Assembly (NCBI GenBank): GCA_005809105.1
Contig: SYLI01000006.1
Span: 61,387 to 125,386 of the forward strand
DNA from: Verrucomicrobiales bacterium
GTDB lineage: Bacteria > Verrucomicrobiota > Verrucomicrobiia > Limisphaerales > UBA1100
Direction: 5' to 3'
DNA: 64,000 bases
A model generated the notes under the pieces. The model did not search any database. It saw nothing but the letters and a program-made list of their open reading frames with translations, and was not told where the DNA came from. Position numbers and translations under genes: made by a program. Below are positions 45,254 through 53,800 of the stretch, in pieces; the first letter of the stretch is position 1, and the number at the start of each line of letters is the position of its first letter.

Positions 45254-45301
45254 AAAAAGGCGGAGCGTGTTTTCCACCCGCTCACTACGGACACCACACC
45301 C

Positions 45302-46741
45302 ATGAACATCACGACTCACTCAGGACCCTTGGAGGCGTTGGCCACGGACGCGATGGCCTGGCCCATTGGCACGGACTTAAAGCGCGAACCGGAACTGGAG
45401 GGGGCTTTGGCCGGGCTCTGGAAGGAGATCGAAGCGGGATTTGCCGGCAAGCAGGGCGAGACGATGGTGATGCACCGGGCGCCGGGCGAAGCCATCCGGC
45501 GGCATCTTCTCGTGGGAGTGGGGCGTCAGGCGGACGCGATGAGCCTGCACGCCTTTGCCTCACAGGCGGCACGAATTGCTGCCAAGCTCGGCGCGCGAAG
45601 TCTGGCCCTCCGTGTGGCGTCGGCTGCGCAGACCCGGCCGCTGGTGGAAGGTGCGCTCTTTGGCGCGTGTCACCCTCGTGGCGCCAAGGACGGCAACGGC
45701 GGCAGCCTTCAGGAATTGATTTTGTGTGGCGCAGTCGAACACGGCAGCCTCGATGCCGGACGGATCGCAGGTGACGCCGTCAACTACGCGAGGGAATTAA
45801 TCACCGCGCCCGCCAACGAACTGGGTCCGGCTCAACTTGCAGGACGCGCGCTGGCCGACGGGCGCGAAGCGGGGCTTGAGGCACAGGAGTATGACGAGGC
45901 TGCGTTGCGCAGCATGGGTGCCGGCGCGATCCTCGCCGTGGGGCAGGGCTCGGCGCGGCCGCCCCGGATGGTCCGGCTGGCTTGGAATCCCCAGCACGCC
46001 AAAGCGGGCACCCATTTGTTTCTGGTGGGCAAGGGCATTACTTTCGATTCAGGCGGCTTGTCGCTGAAGTCAGCCGATTCGATGGAGAAGATGAAGTACG
46101 ACATGGCCGGCGCGGCGACGATGCTGGCGGTGATGCTGGGGGTCGCGCGCCTTAAACTGCCCGTGCGGGTCAGTGCGTTGCTGGCCTTGGCGGAGAACAT
46201 GCCCAGCGGCACGGCGCTGCGGCCCGGTGACGTGATTGCGGCGATGGACGGCAAGACCATTGAGGTGATCAACACCGATGCGGAGGGAAGACTGGTGCTG
46301 GCCGATGCACTCGTTTGTGCCACGAGGTTGGGGGCCACGCACATCGTTGACGCGGCCACGCTGACCGGAGCCGTGAGCGTCGCGCTGGGCAGCGTCAATG
46401 TGGCGGTGCTGTCCAACAGCGAGCCGCTGACCCAGGCTCTTCGCGCTGCCGGTCGCCAGGCCGGCGAGCGGTTCTGGCCCCTGCCCATGGACGAGGACTA
46501 CCTGGCGCCCATGCGCGGCGACATCTCCGACCTCCGCAATGCCTCCGCCGAGCGCAAGGCGGGCACGATCACCGCCGCGAAGTTTTTGGAGCAGTTTGTG
46601 GGCGAGGTGCCCTGGGTGCATCTGGACATCGCCGGGACGGCGTGGGCCGACAAGGCCACGGCTGCCTATCCCAAGGGCGCCACCGGTGTCACCGTTCGTT
46701 CCCTGCTGCGGCTGGTGGAAGCCATGGTGAGCACCCCTTGA
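45302..46741 (+). CDS. pepA: Leucyl aminopeptidase (M17)
   Basis: This 479-residue protein carries the M17 signatures GKGITFDSGGLSLK, YDMAGAATML and NTDAEGRLVLADAL, which hold the two metal ions and catalytic residues. It is usually a cytoplasmic hexamer that removes N-terminal amino acids from peptides. The N-terminal domain is less conserved, as usual. Start ATG 45302 gives the usual length. The promoter was not clear. The promoter of the next gene overlaps this gene's last bases. Confidence 0.95.
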   Translation: MNITTHSGPLEALATDAMAWPIGTDLKREPELEGALAGLWKEIEAGFAGKQGETMVMHRAPGEAIRRHLLVGVGRQADAMSLHAFASQAARIAAKLGARSLALRVASAAQTRPLVEGALFGACHPRGAKDGNGGSLQELILCGAVEHGSLDAGRIAGDAVNYARELITAPANELGPAQLAGRALADGREAGLEAQEYDEAALRSMGAGAILAVGQGSARPPRMVRLAWNPQHAKAGTHLFLVGKGITFDSGGLSLKSADSMEKMKYDMAGAATMLAVMLGVARLKLPVRVSALLALAENMPSGTALRPGDVIAAMDGKTIEVINTDAEGRLVLADALVCATRLGATHIVDAATLTGAVSVALGSVNVAVLSNSEPLTQALRAAGRQAGERFWPLPMDEDYLAPMRGDISDLRNASAERKAGTITAAKFLEQFVGEVPWVHLDIAGTAWADKATAAYPKGATGVTVRSLLRLVEAMVSTP

Positions 46742-46765
46742 CAGTTCGAAATGCCGGCATACCAT
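46738..46765 (+). promoter_or_regulatory. Predicted promoter of the SEL1-vWA gene (leaderless)
   Basis: TTGACA (46738-46743), 16 bases and TACCAT (46760-46765). The -10 box ends 6 bases before ATG 46772, so transcription should start at or next to the A of the start codon. This argues against the ATG at 46751, which lies between the boxes. Confidence 0.65.
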
Positions 46766-46771
46766 TTGAAC

Positions 46772-47602
46772 ATGAAGTTGTGGGCTGCCGCCGTCGTGAC
46801 TGCATTCTGGGTGGCAGCCGTGCTGGCGGGGCCGGTGCCGCAAAAGCCAGCCAATACGGGCCCAAAATCAGGGGAGAAGGATCTTCAAACCGTTGACTTG
46901 AGGCTGTTGGATGCGCGGGCCAGGGCAGGCAGCGTGGAAGCCCAGGTGGACTTGGGGATCATCTATTTTGAGGGCAAGCGCGTGCCGCAGAACCTGGCGC
47001 TGGCCCGGGCGTGGTGGGCGTTGGCGGCCAAGAATGGCAGTGAGATTGCGCTGGCCAATCTTCGGCTGCTCGATTTGAAGGACGACGATGAGGAGGGCGG
47101 CGTGTCCTTTTTCGGGACGCCGGGCAGGGGCCATCGGTTCGCCTTCGTCATCGACAAATCTGGCAGCATGGAGGGCGAGCCTTTTCGGGCCGCGCGCGCG
47201 GAGCTGGTCAAGTGCATGAAGCAACTGCCCCGTGGCTCGCCTTTCATGATCTATTTCTTTGATGACGAGGCGGAATGGCTTCCTTCAAAGAATCCTCCCA
47301 CGGCGGTGCCCGCGGATTTTCGGTGGGTCGAGGATTGGATTTGGAAACGGGACACAGGCGGCGGCACCAATCCGATACCGGCGTTGTCGATGGCGTTGAA
47401 GTTCCAGCCGGACACGCTTTGGATTCTGAGCGACGGCCAGTTCTTCAACGCCAATGGCACTATAGAACAACTCAAGCGAGCCAATCCCCGCAAACAGATT
47501 CGGATCAACACCATCGGCTTCTACGACCGGTCCGGCGAGAAGACGTTGAAGGCCATCGCCGATGCGCATGATGGCCGGTACCGATTCGTCGTGCGCGAGT
47601 GA
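46772..47602 (+). CDS. Exported SEL1-repeat plus von Willebrand A protein
   Basis: This 276-residue protein has a signal peptide (MKLWAAAVVTAFWVAAVLAG), one or two SEL1 repeats (VEAQVDLGIIYFEGKRVPQN, ARAWWALAAKNGS) and a vWA domain from about residue 120. The vWA metal site is DKSGSMEG, with later FFDDEAEW, GGGTNPIPAL and LSDGQFF. vWA domains bind partners through a metal ion; SEL1 repeats are also protein-binding. The pairing suggests a periplasmic scaffold or regulator. Partner unknown. Confidence 0.85.
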   Translation: MKLWAAAVVTAFWVAAVLAGPVPQKPANTGPKSGEKDLQTVDLRLLDARARAGSVEAQVDLGIIYFEGKRVPQNLALARAWWALAAKNGSEIALANLRLLDLKDDDEEGGVSFFGTPGRGHRFAFVIDKSGSMEGEPFRAARAELVKCMKQLPRGSPFMIYFFDDEAEWLPSKNPPTAVPADFRWVEDWIWKRDTGGGTNPIPALSMALKFQPDTLWILSDGQFFNANGTIEQLKRANPRKQIRINTIGFYDRSGEKTLKAIADAHDGRYRFVVRE

Positions 47603-47605
47603 CCC

Positions 47606-47634
47606 TTTTCAATCCACCCGGCGCGGGCTAGCAT
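47606..47634 (+). promoter_or_regulatory. Predicted promoter of the DHOD-like gene
   Basis: TTTTCA (47606-47611, weak), 17 bases and TAGCAT (47629-47634). The -10 box ends 8 bases before GTG 47643. Confidence 0.4.
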
Positions 47635-47642
47635 TTTCCCCT

Positions 47643-48698
47643 GTGCAGTGCGCGTACCAGTTTGCTGCTTCGTATGAGGAGAACATGGAGCGCGGGCCGC
47701 ACTTGCCGCCGCCTTCCACGCTGCCGCCTTCCACGCCCCTCAAGGATTTTCTCGGGCGCCGTGTTTACAGTCGAATTGGCATCGCGGCAGGCTTGCTCAT
47801 GAACAGCCGGTGGCTGCGTGACTACGCCGCGCGCGGTTTTGACCTGCTTACCTACAAGACCGTGCGCACTCGCGCGCATCCCTGCCATCCGCCCCCCAAC
47901 TGGGTATTTGTCGAAGAGGGCGATGAGCCAGGCGGCCCCATGTTTGCCCTCGAAGGGCTGCCCAGCGATCCCGCCTTGGTCAATTCAGCGGCCTGTTTCG
48001 GAATGCCCTCTGCAGCGCCGGAATTCTGGCGGGAGGATGTGATGCGCGCCAAGGAGGCGCTGCAGCCGGGGCAACTGCTCTTGGTGTCGGTGGCGGGCAG
48101 CGCGCAACTCGGATGGGACGCTCAAAGGCTGGCGGCTGACTACGCGCAGTGTGCAGCGTGGGCGGCGGATGCCGGCGCGGATGTCATCGAGGCCAACTTG
48201 CTGGCACCGGCGCTGCCTTCGGGAAACGGCGCGGTGTTCCGGGACATCGCGCTAAGCCGCCTTGTTGCGCAGCGCATCCAGGAGGCGATTGGTCCGGTGC
48301 CGTTGCTTTTGAAAGTGGGGAACCCGGACGCCGAACATGAACTTGCGGCGTTGCTGCGCGCCGTGGCGGGCGCAGCTCAGGGCGTCACGCTCTCCAGTGC
48401 GACGGCGCGGCGAGTGCTCCACCGCGACGGCCGACCGTACTTTGGTGCCGGCCACGAGGTCGTGGGCGTTCAAGGACGCATCCATTTTCCGGCGAGCGTC
48501 GCTGCGGTGCGCCGGGCCCGGCACTTGTTGGAACGCGAGGGACTTGGCTTGACCTTGGCGGCCGTGGGAGGCGTGGCGAGCGTGGCGGATGCAGCCGCGT
48601 TGTTCGCGGCCGGCGCCGACGCCGTCCTCATGGGCAGCGCCCCCATGTACCTTCCGGATCTGGCCGCTGAAATGAAGCGGGCGCACCCGGAGTGGTGA
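47643..48698 (+). CDS. Dihydroorotate-dehydrogenase-like flavoprotein lacking the usual catalytic base
   Basis: This 351-residue TIM-barrel protein resembles DHODs: SYEENMERGPH at the start, RIGIAAGLLMNSRWL, LTYKTVRTR (with a flavin-contacting Lys), LVNSAACFGMPS, LLLKVGNP and a C-terminal GGVASVADAAALFAAGADAVLMGSA phosphate/flavin motif. DHODs normally have NLS(C/S)PN, whose Cys or Ser is the catalytic base; here that place reads NLLAPAL. It probably still binds FMN but may not oxidise dihydroorotate. GTG 47643 is used because a -10 box lies just before it and the DHOD pattern starts there; the frame is open upstream. No pyr genes are nearby. Confidence 0.75.
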   Translation: MQCAYQFAASYEENMERGPHLPPPSTLPPSTPLKDFLGRRVYSRIGIAAGLLMNSRWLRDYAARGFDLLTYKTVRTRAHPCHPPPNWVFVEEGDEPGGPMFALEGLPSDPALVNSAACFGMPSAAPEFWREDVMRAKEALQPGQLLLVSVAGSAQLGWDAQRLAADYAQCAAWAADAGADVIEANLLAPALPSGNGAVFRDIALSRLVAQRIQEAIGPVPLLLKVGNPDAEHELAALLRAVAGAAQGVTLSSATARRVLHRDGRPYFGAGHEVVGVQGRIHFPASVAAVRRARHLLEREGLGLTLAAVGGVASVADAAALFAAGADAVLMGSAPMYLPDLAAEMKRAHPEW

Positions 48699-48778
48699 AG
48701 CCCGGTGGGATGAGGTAGAATGCCTTGCCTGCGCAGGGGCATTTGGAGGATGCTCGGCTGCGTCAACCAACACACCGC

Positions 48779-49669
48779 ATGAATTCACCCCTATCCAGAC
48801 GCTGGTTCCTTCAACGCACTCTTGTGGCAGCCGCTGCGGCAGGCGCCACGTGGTTTGAGGTGCCAAAGATTCTTGCGAAGGAATCCCAAGGCCGGGCGGA
48901 CTCGCTGCGCAAGTACGGCGGCTTCCCGATGGGCATCCAGAGCTATTCGCTGCGGGGGTTCGGAGTGGATGGCCCGGAAGGCGCGCTGCAGAAGATTCAG
49001 GACTTGGGACTGCATTGGGTTGAGTTTTTCGGCGGGCACTACGGCATCACGCCCGACGCCAAGAAAATCGCCGACATGAATGCCCTACTGGCAAAGCATG
49101 ATCTCTCGCCCAGCTCGCACGGGGTGAACGCGTTCACGAAGGATCACGCCAAGAACGAAGTCATCTTCAAGTTCGCCAAGGCTGCAGGCATCCGCAACCT
49201 GAGCGCCGACCCCACGCCCGACTCGTTCGAGAGCCTCGACAAGCTCGTGGCGCAGTACGACGTGCGCATCGCCATCCACAACCATGGGCCGGGCGCGCGC
49301 TACAACAAGCCTGAGGATTCGCTCAAGGCCGTCGAGGGCCACGATCGTCGCGTAGGCTTTTGCGCCGATCTGGGGCACTACATCCGCTCTGGCTACGATG
49401 CGGCGGAGGTGGTGGAGAAGTTGGGAGGGCGGCTCTACGGGGTGCACCTCAAGGATTTCGCGGAGAAGAAGGGGAATGCGAAAGGGGTCATTCTGGGCAA
49501 AGGCCAAATGGACGTGCTCGCCACGTTCAAGGCGATGCGCAAGGTGAAGTTTCCGGCGGACGGCGCACTCAGCTTGGAATACGAGGAAAACCCGAAGGAT
49601 CCCATGGCGGACATTCGGGCTTGCCTCGAAGTCGCTAGTGTCGCTGCGCAACAGGCCGCGAAGGGCTAG
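48779..49669 (+). CDS. Tat-exported sugar phosphate isomerase/epimerase-like protein
   Basis: This 296-residue protein has a Tat-like start (SRRWFLQRTLVAAAAAGATW) and an AP-endonuclease-2-like TIM barrel: GGFPMGIQSYSLR, WVEFFGGHYG, IAIHNHGPG, GFCADLGHYIRSG, LYGVHLKDF and LSLEYEENP, with metal-binding His, Asp and Glu. The family includes xylose isomerase-like and 3-keto-sugar-processing enzymes, often with Gfo/Idh and DUF1080 proteins as here. TAGAAT at 48716-48721 is a possible -10 box. A DUF1080 gene lies convergent 42 bases away. Confidence 0.9.
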   Translation: MNSPLSRRWFLQRTLVAAAAAGATWFEVPKILAKESQGRADSLRKYGGFPMGIQSYSLRGFGVDGPEGALQKIQDLGLHWVEFFGGHYGITPDAKKIADMNALLAKHDLSPSSHGVNAFTKDHAKNEVIFKFAKAAGIRNLSADPTPDSFESLDKLVAQYDVRIAIHNHGPGARYNKPEDSLKAVEGHDRRVGFCADLGHYIRSGYDAAEVVEKLGGRLYGVHLKDFAEKKGNAKGVILGKGQMDVLATFKAMRKVKFPADGALSLEYEENPKDPMADIRACLEVASVAAQQAAKG

Positions 49670-49711
49670 AACGCGCCCATCAATCTAAAAAAGTGGAGTC
49701 AGTCCCGGAGG

Positions 49712-50386
49712 CTACGGGAGCGGCTTGACCACGATGTTCCGGTAGGCCACGGGCCCGTGGTCGCCTTGAAACATGAGCGGCCCCTTCGCCTTCTCCTTGC
49801 CGTCCACGCCTCCGGGAGTACCCTTTGGCATCTCCACATTTTCGTGCAGCACCTGGCCGTTGAGAATCACCTTCTTAAACACCGCGTTGCTGCTCTTCTT
49901 GCCATCGGCGTCAAAGCGCGGCGCCTTGAAGTGGATTTCATATTTCTGCCATTCGCCCGGCTTCCTACTGGCATTCACACGGGGCGGCTGCGCGCCGTAG
50001 AGCGCACCCATGTCACCGCCGCCGGGCTTGGCCTTGCCAAAACTGTCAAACACCTGAATCTCGTACTCACCCATCACATAGATGCCCGAGTTGGAACCCT
50101 TGGGCACCATCACCTCAAGCTCGATCACGGCGTCGCCAAACACCGCCTCGCTGTAGAGGTCCACGCCGCCACCCTTGGCGTTCGCCAGTTCGCCTTCGCC
50201 TTTGGCCACGGTGAGCTCGTTGTTCTTGGCCGCACTCATCGTGGCCGTTCCCACCACCCAATGGCTTTTTTCCCTGGCTCCCTTGGTCTTCCAGCCCGAG
50301 AGGCTCTTGCCGTCAAAGGGCGTGGCGTCGTCGGCGGACAGTGTCAACGCGGCTGCAAAAAACAGGAGGGACAGTGGAGTTTTCAT
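49712..50386 (-). CDS. DUF1080 (3-keto-disaccharide hydrolase-like) exported protein
   Basis: This 224-residue protein has a signal peptide (MKTPLSLLFFAAALTLSADD) and the DUF1080 beta-sandwich pattern: TPFDGKSLSGWKT, IELEVMVPKGSNSGIYVMGEYEIQVFDS (the GxYxxGxYEIQ-type signature), KPGEWQKYEIHF and PLMFQGDHGPVAYRNI. Several members hydrolyse or eliminate 3-keto-glycosides, and this gene sits beside a sugar isomerase gene. Exported by Sec. ATG 50386 chosen for the signal peptide. Confidence 0.92.
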   Translation of the reverse strand: MKTPLSLLFFAAALTLSADDATPFDGKSLSGWKTKGAREKSHWVVGTATMSAAKNNELTVAKGEGELANAKGGGVDLYSEAVFGDAVIELEVMVPKGSNSGIYVMGEYEIQVFDSFGKAKPGGGDMGALYGAQPPRVNASRKPGEWQKYEIHFKAPRFDADGKKSSNAVFKKVILNGQVLHENVEMPKGTPGGVDGKEKAKGPLMFQGDHGPVAYRNIVVKPLP

Positions 50387-50478
50387 GAATGAGGGACATG
50401 GTTGTGCCGGGGCATGGAAAGTCAAGCCTCAGCCTTTTGGCTTTCCACCGCGCGGCCATTCGCCGAGGCTGATGACCC

Positions 50479-51759
50479 ATGGCTGAAGCCTCAGCGCACG
50501 GGCCCGGTGCCAAGGCGATGGGGCGCCCGTTGCTCAACCGCGGATTTGTTTCTCTGGCGCTGACGCAGTTCTGCGGTGCCGCCAACGACCATATTCTCAA
50601 ACAGGTGCTCACGCTAGCCGTGGCGGCGGGCGGCGTGTGGGACGGCCGCTTGGGTGAAGGCGGCCAGTCGTACGCGGTGTATTTTCTCGCGCTGCCCTTC
50701 CTGCTCTTCTCGGGATTCGCCGGGCAGCTGGCCGATGGCTATAGCAAGGCGCGCATGGCCTTCTGGGTGAAGGTGCTGGAGGTCGGCATCGGCGTGGTGG
50801 TGTTCGCAGGATTCTGGCTGCAAAACGTGGCGCTGTGCCTGGTGGCGATGTTCCTCTTGGGTTCGCACTCGGCGTTTTACGGCCCGGCGAAGTACGGCAT
50901 GATTCCGGAATTGGTGCAGGGCGGGGAGCTCAGCCGGGCCAACGGCCTCATCAACATGCTCACCAACCTGGCGGTGCTGGCCGGCACGGTGGTGGCGGCC
51001 ATCGTGTACGAGCACTATGCCGGCGAGGGAGGCGTGCCACGGCTCCTGTGGCTGCCCGGTGCGGCCGTGATGGGGGTGGCGCTGGCGGGTCTTGCGGCTG
51101 TACGGATGCTTCCCGCGCTGCCCGCGCAGAGTCCGGGCCTGCGGCTTCGGTGGGATGTGGTGACGCCCTACGTCGTGGCGCTGCGGGAGATGTCTCGCAC
51201 CCCCGTGTTGCGCGTGGTGGTGGGCTGGTCGCTCTTCTACCTCATCGCGTCGATGGTGCTGCTCATCCTCTCCGACTATCGCGACGTGCTGGGGGTGAGC
51301 TCGGCGCGCGCCGCGCTGTTGATGGCGGTGCTGGGGATATCCATCGCAGTGGGGAGTGTCGTGGCCGGCTGGATTTCAGGGCACCAAATAAGGCCGGGGC
51401 TGGTTCCCGTGGGAACGGTGGCCCTCACGGTCATCTTCGTGTTGCTGGCCCGCGCACCCCGTGATTTCGGCGTGGTTGCAGGGTATCTCGCCGCGATGGG
51501 GCTCTTCTGCGGATTCTACGTCATCCCGCTGCAGGCGCTGCTCCAGAGGCTCTCGCCGGCGGACGCGCGGGGCCGGTTCATGGGCACCGCCAACGCGATT
51601 TCCTTCGCCACCACCATCCTGGGCGCCGCCCTATTTCAAGCCGCGAAGCTGCAGGGCGTGGCCTCCCAGCAAATATTTTACATTGCCGCGCTCTTTGCGG
51701 CCGCGGGCACGGCGTTCTATTATTTCCTGCTGCCTCCGCACGTCCGCGCCAATCAGTGA
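50479..51759 (+). CDS. MFS transporter, LplT-like
   Basis: This 426-residue protein has about 12 membrane helices. The segment LLGSHSAFYGPAKYGMIPEL with SRANGLINMLTNLAVLAGT matches LplT-type transporters, which flip lysophospholipids into the cytoplasm and are often fused to acyl-ACP synthetase/acyltransferase. Here it stands alone. A link to the lipid operon at 40035-45253 is only a guess. It is divergent from the DUF1080 gene (92 bases between starts). Confidence 0.82.
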   Translation: MAEASAHGPGAKAMGRPLLNRGFVSLALTQFCGAANDHILKQVLTLAVAAGGVWDGRLGEGGQSYAVYFLALPFLLFSGFAGQLADGYSKARMAFWVKVLEVGIGVVVFAGFWLQNVALCLVAMFLLGSHSAFYGPAKYGMIPELVQGGELSRANGLINMLTNLAVLAGTVVAAIVYEHYAGEGGVPRLLWLPGAAVMGVALAGLAAVRMLPALPAQSPGLRLRWDVVTPYVVALREMSRTPVLRVVVGWSLFYLIASMVLLILSDYRDVLGVSSARAALLMAVLGISIAVGSVVAGWISGHQIRPGLVPVGTVALTVIFVLLARAPRDFGVVAGYLAAMGLFCGFYVIPLQALLQRLSPADARGRFMGTANAISFATTILGAALFQAAKLQGVASQQIFYIAALFAAAGTAFYYFLLPPHVRANQ

Positions 51760-51774
51760 GGCTGCGATCTGGGT

Positions 51775-52809
51775 TCAGCGAGCAGGGCGCGCCACTACTG
51801 CGATGTGCTGGCCTTGCTCAACACGCGCCTGCCACGCCTGCGCAATCACGTAGCCCTCAAGCCGCGCCTTCACCTCATGGGGCGGCTCGTCGATGCGGTG
51901 GAAGTCGTGCAGCAGCCCCACGGCCTGCCCGGCGCGCACGAGCGCCCCGCATTCCACCAGTGGCTCGAAATGCCCCGGCCACGGGGCTGGCAGGAAGCAG
52001 TCGCGATCCACGATTTCTACAACGCGCTGCGTGCCCTCCGCGTGGTGGTCGATGGGGGCGATGACTCCCGAGAGCTGGCCGTGGTGGATGGCCGCCGCCA
52101 GCACACCGTGCCGCCCGTAGCGCACTCCCAGCGCGTTGACGGCCGCGCCCCAGCCCAGTTCGGTGCCAATCGTAATCTTGCCCAGCCGCTCGGCCTCGCT
52201 GGGCAGCAGGCCCGGCGTGCGGTTTTGATAGGTCATGACGAAGGGCGTGCCGAACCAGCGCGCGGCCTCCTCCATCGCGCGCGCCTGCGCGGCGTCCTCG
52301 ACGACATGATAGCTGGTGGTCAGCGCAAAGCGCGCCACCAGCCCGCCCGAATGCAGGTCAATCACCACATGCACGTGCCCCCAGAGGTGCTCGCGGACAA
52401 ACCGCGCAATGCGGTGTGTGATGCCCGAGAGCGCCGTCGTGGTGCCCGCGCCCTCCACAAAGGCGCGGTTTAAGTTCACGCCGTCCTCGGAAACGCTCTC
52501 GCGCGTGCCGGCGCGGAAGGCGGCGACGTTGAGCACGGGCACGAAGATCAGGCGGCCGCGCACGTCGGCGGGCTGGATTTCGCGGAGCAGATTCTTGATG
52601 ACCACCGGCCCTTCGTATTCGTTGCCGTGGTTGGCGCCAAAGACAACAAGGCCGCGGCCCGGCTGCGCTTCGGGGCCCACCATCACCGTGAGCGGAATGT
52701 GCCACTCGCCCCAGATGCTGTCGTGCTCGAGCGAGACCCAGTAGTCGCGCCTGCCGGGAGAGTGGAAGTCCAAGGCCTCGGGCGGAGCGGCGATGCGCGG
52801 GGGGTTCAC
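51775..52809 (-). CDS. Aspartoacylase/succinylglutamate desuccinylase-family metallohydrolase
   Basis: This 344-residue protein has the M14-type zinc site of the AstE/AspA group: FGANHGNEYEG (H-x2-E), DGVNLNRAF (Asn-Arg substrate motif) and IDLHSGG with the third ligand His. The family removes acyl groups from N-acylated amino acids; DoeB-like members act on N-acetyl-diaminobutyrate from ectoine, but no ectoine genes are nearby. It starts with GTG at 52809, 6 bases after the -10-like TAGCCT (minus strand). It is convergent with the LplT-like gene, 15 bases apart. Confidence 0.9.
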   Translation of the reverse strand: MNPPRIAAPPEALDFHSPGRRDYWVSLEHDSIWGEWHIPLTVMVGPEAQPGRGLVVFGANHGNEYEGPVVIKNLLREIQPADVRGRLIFVPVLNVAAFRAGTRESVSEDGVNLNRAFVEGAGTTTALSGITHRIARFVREHLWGHVHVVIDLHSGGLVARFALTTSYHVVEDAAQARAMEEAARWFGTPFVMTYQNRTPGLLPSEAERLGKITIGTELGWGAAVNALGVRYGRHGVLAAAIHHGQLSGVIAPIDHHAEGTQRVVEIVDRDCFLPAPWPGHFEPLVECGALVRAGQAVGLLHDFHRIDEPPHEVKARLEGYVIAQAWQARVEQGQHIAVVARPAR

Positions 52810-52815
52810 CGGGCT

Positions 52816-52846
52816 AGGCTAGCCTGGAACGCGGGCGCATGTCCAA
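52816..52846 (-). promoter_or_regulatory. Predicted promoter of the aspartoacylase-like gene
   Basis: On the minus strand TTGGAC (52841-52846), 19 bases and TAGCCT (52816-52821); the spacer is longer than ideal. The -10 box ends 6 bases before GTG 52809, so the mRNA would be leaderless. Confidence 0.4.
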
Positions 52847-52867
52847 CCCGCGCGTGCGGGGTATCCC

Positions 52868-53773
52868 TCATGGAGCGCGCGGGGCAGGCGGCGCGATTAG
52901 GGGCAGGGGCGCGATGTGAGCCTTCATGAAGTCGGCAAGCTCGCCCATGATCCTCGGGCGATCCGTGCCGCGGAAGATGTGGTCGGTCTCGTGCCAGCGC
53001 ACCACCGCGCCCTTGCCGGCGGCCTTGTGAAGCGACTCTGCGAAGGGGCGCAGTACCACTTGGTCCTTCGTGGCATTGAGGAACAGTAGCGGGCGCGGGG
53101 CGATGCGGCCGACCGTGCGGGCGGGATCCAGTTCCGGCCCCAGAGCGCCCAACAGGTTGCCGCCGCCCACGACGGAGCCCACGCAGCGCACGCGAGGGTC
53201 GTGCGCGGCAAAGGTGATGCCCGTGATGGCACCCCAGCTAAATCCGATGTAGCCCAGTTGCGAGCCGTCCACGTCGGGCCGCGTTGCAAGATAGTCGAGC
53301 GCGCGGCTGTAGTCGCCGCAGTGTTGCCTGAACCAGGCGCGCACCTCCGTCAGATTCCAGATTTCCGGGCTCTTCGCGCCCGGCACCTTGCGCTCACCGC
53401 GGTGGGGCGCATCAATTGCCAGCGCAATCATGCCGCGCGCCGCGATGAGCTTGCAGCACTCCACGACGTACTCCGCCTGCTTGCGATCGCCGATGCCGTG
53501 CTGGACGAGGATGGCCGGCCGCCGCCGGGCCGCTCCCGCCGCCTTCGGAAGGTAGAGATGACCGGGCACGCGGTCGCCTTCGATGCCGTTAAACTCGACG
53601 CGAAGTTTGGCGAAGTCCCTGTTGGATTCCAATTCCCTTTCCTCGGCCTTCAGCGTTGCGTTATGCGCGGTGCGAAAGGGGGGCGCGGCTGGTGGGGCGT
53701 CGGCGGCAGGCGCGCCTTGGCACAGGGCAATCATGCAGGCCGCGATGAGAGCAGCGTGTTGGGCAACGGACAT
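52868..53773 (-). CDS. Exported alpha/beta hydrolase (dienelactone hydrolase-like)
   Basis: This 301-residue protein has a signal peptide (MSVAQHAALIAACMIALCQG) and an alpha/beta-hydrolase fold: PAILVQHGIG (oxyanion region), IALAIDAPHRGER, the nucleophile elbow GFSWGA (G-x-S-x-G), RPLLFLNATKDQVV with an acid residue and a late ETDH with the catalytic His. It is similar to acetyl-xylan-esterase/dienelactone-hydrolase types common among PVC exported enzymes. Substrate unknown. It lies 27 bases after the DUF1501 gene's stop on the same strand, so they are probably unrelated in function but may be co-transcribed. Confidence 0.85.
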   Translation of the reverse strand: MSVAQHAALIAACMIALCQGAPAADAPPAAPPFRTAHNATLKAEERELESNRDFAKLRVEFNGIEGDRVPGHLYLPKAAGAARRRPAILVQHGIGDRKQAEYVVECCKLIAARGMIALAIDAPHRGERKVPGAKSPEIWNLTEVRAWFRQHCGDYSRALDYLATRPDVDGSQLGYIGFSWGAITGITFAAHDPRVRCVGSVVGGGNLLGALGPELDPARTVGRIAPRPLLFLNATKDQVVLRPFAESLHKAAGKGAVVRWHETDHIFRGTDRPRIMGELADFMKAHIAPLPLIAPPAPRAP

Positions 53774-53800
53774 GCGGAAAGTAAATGAGCCTGCGCTCGA

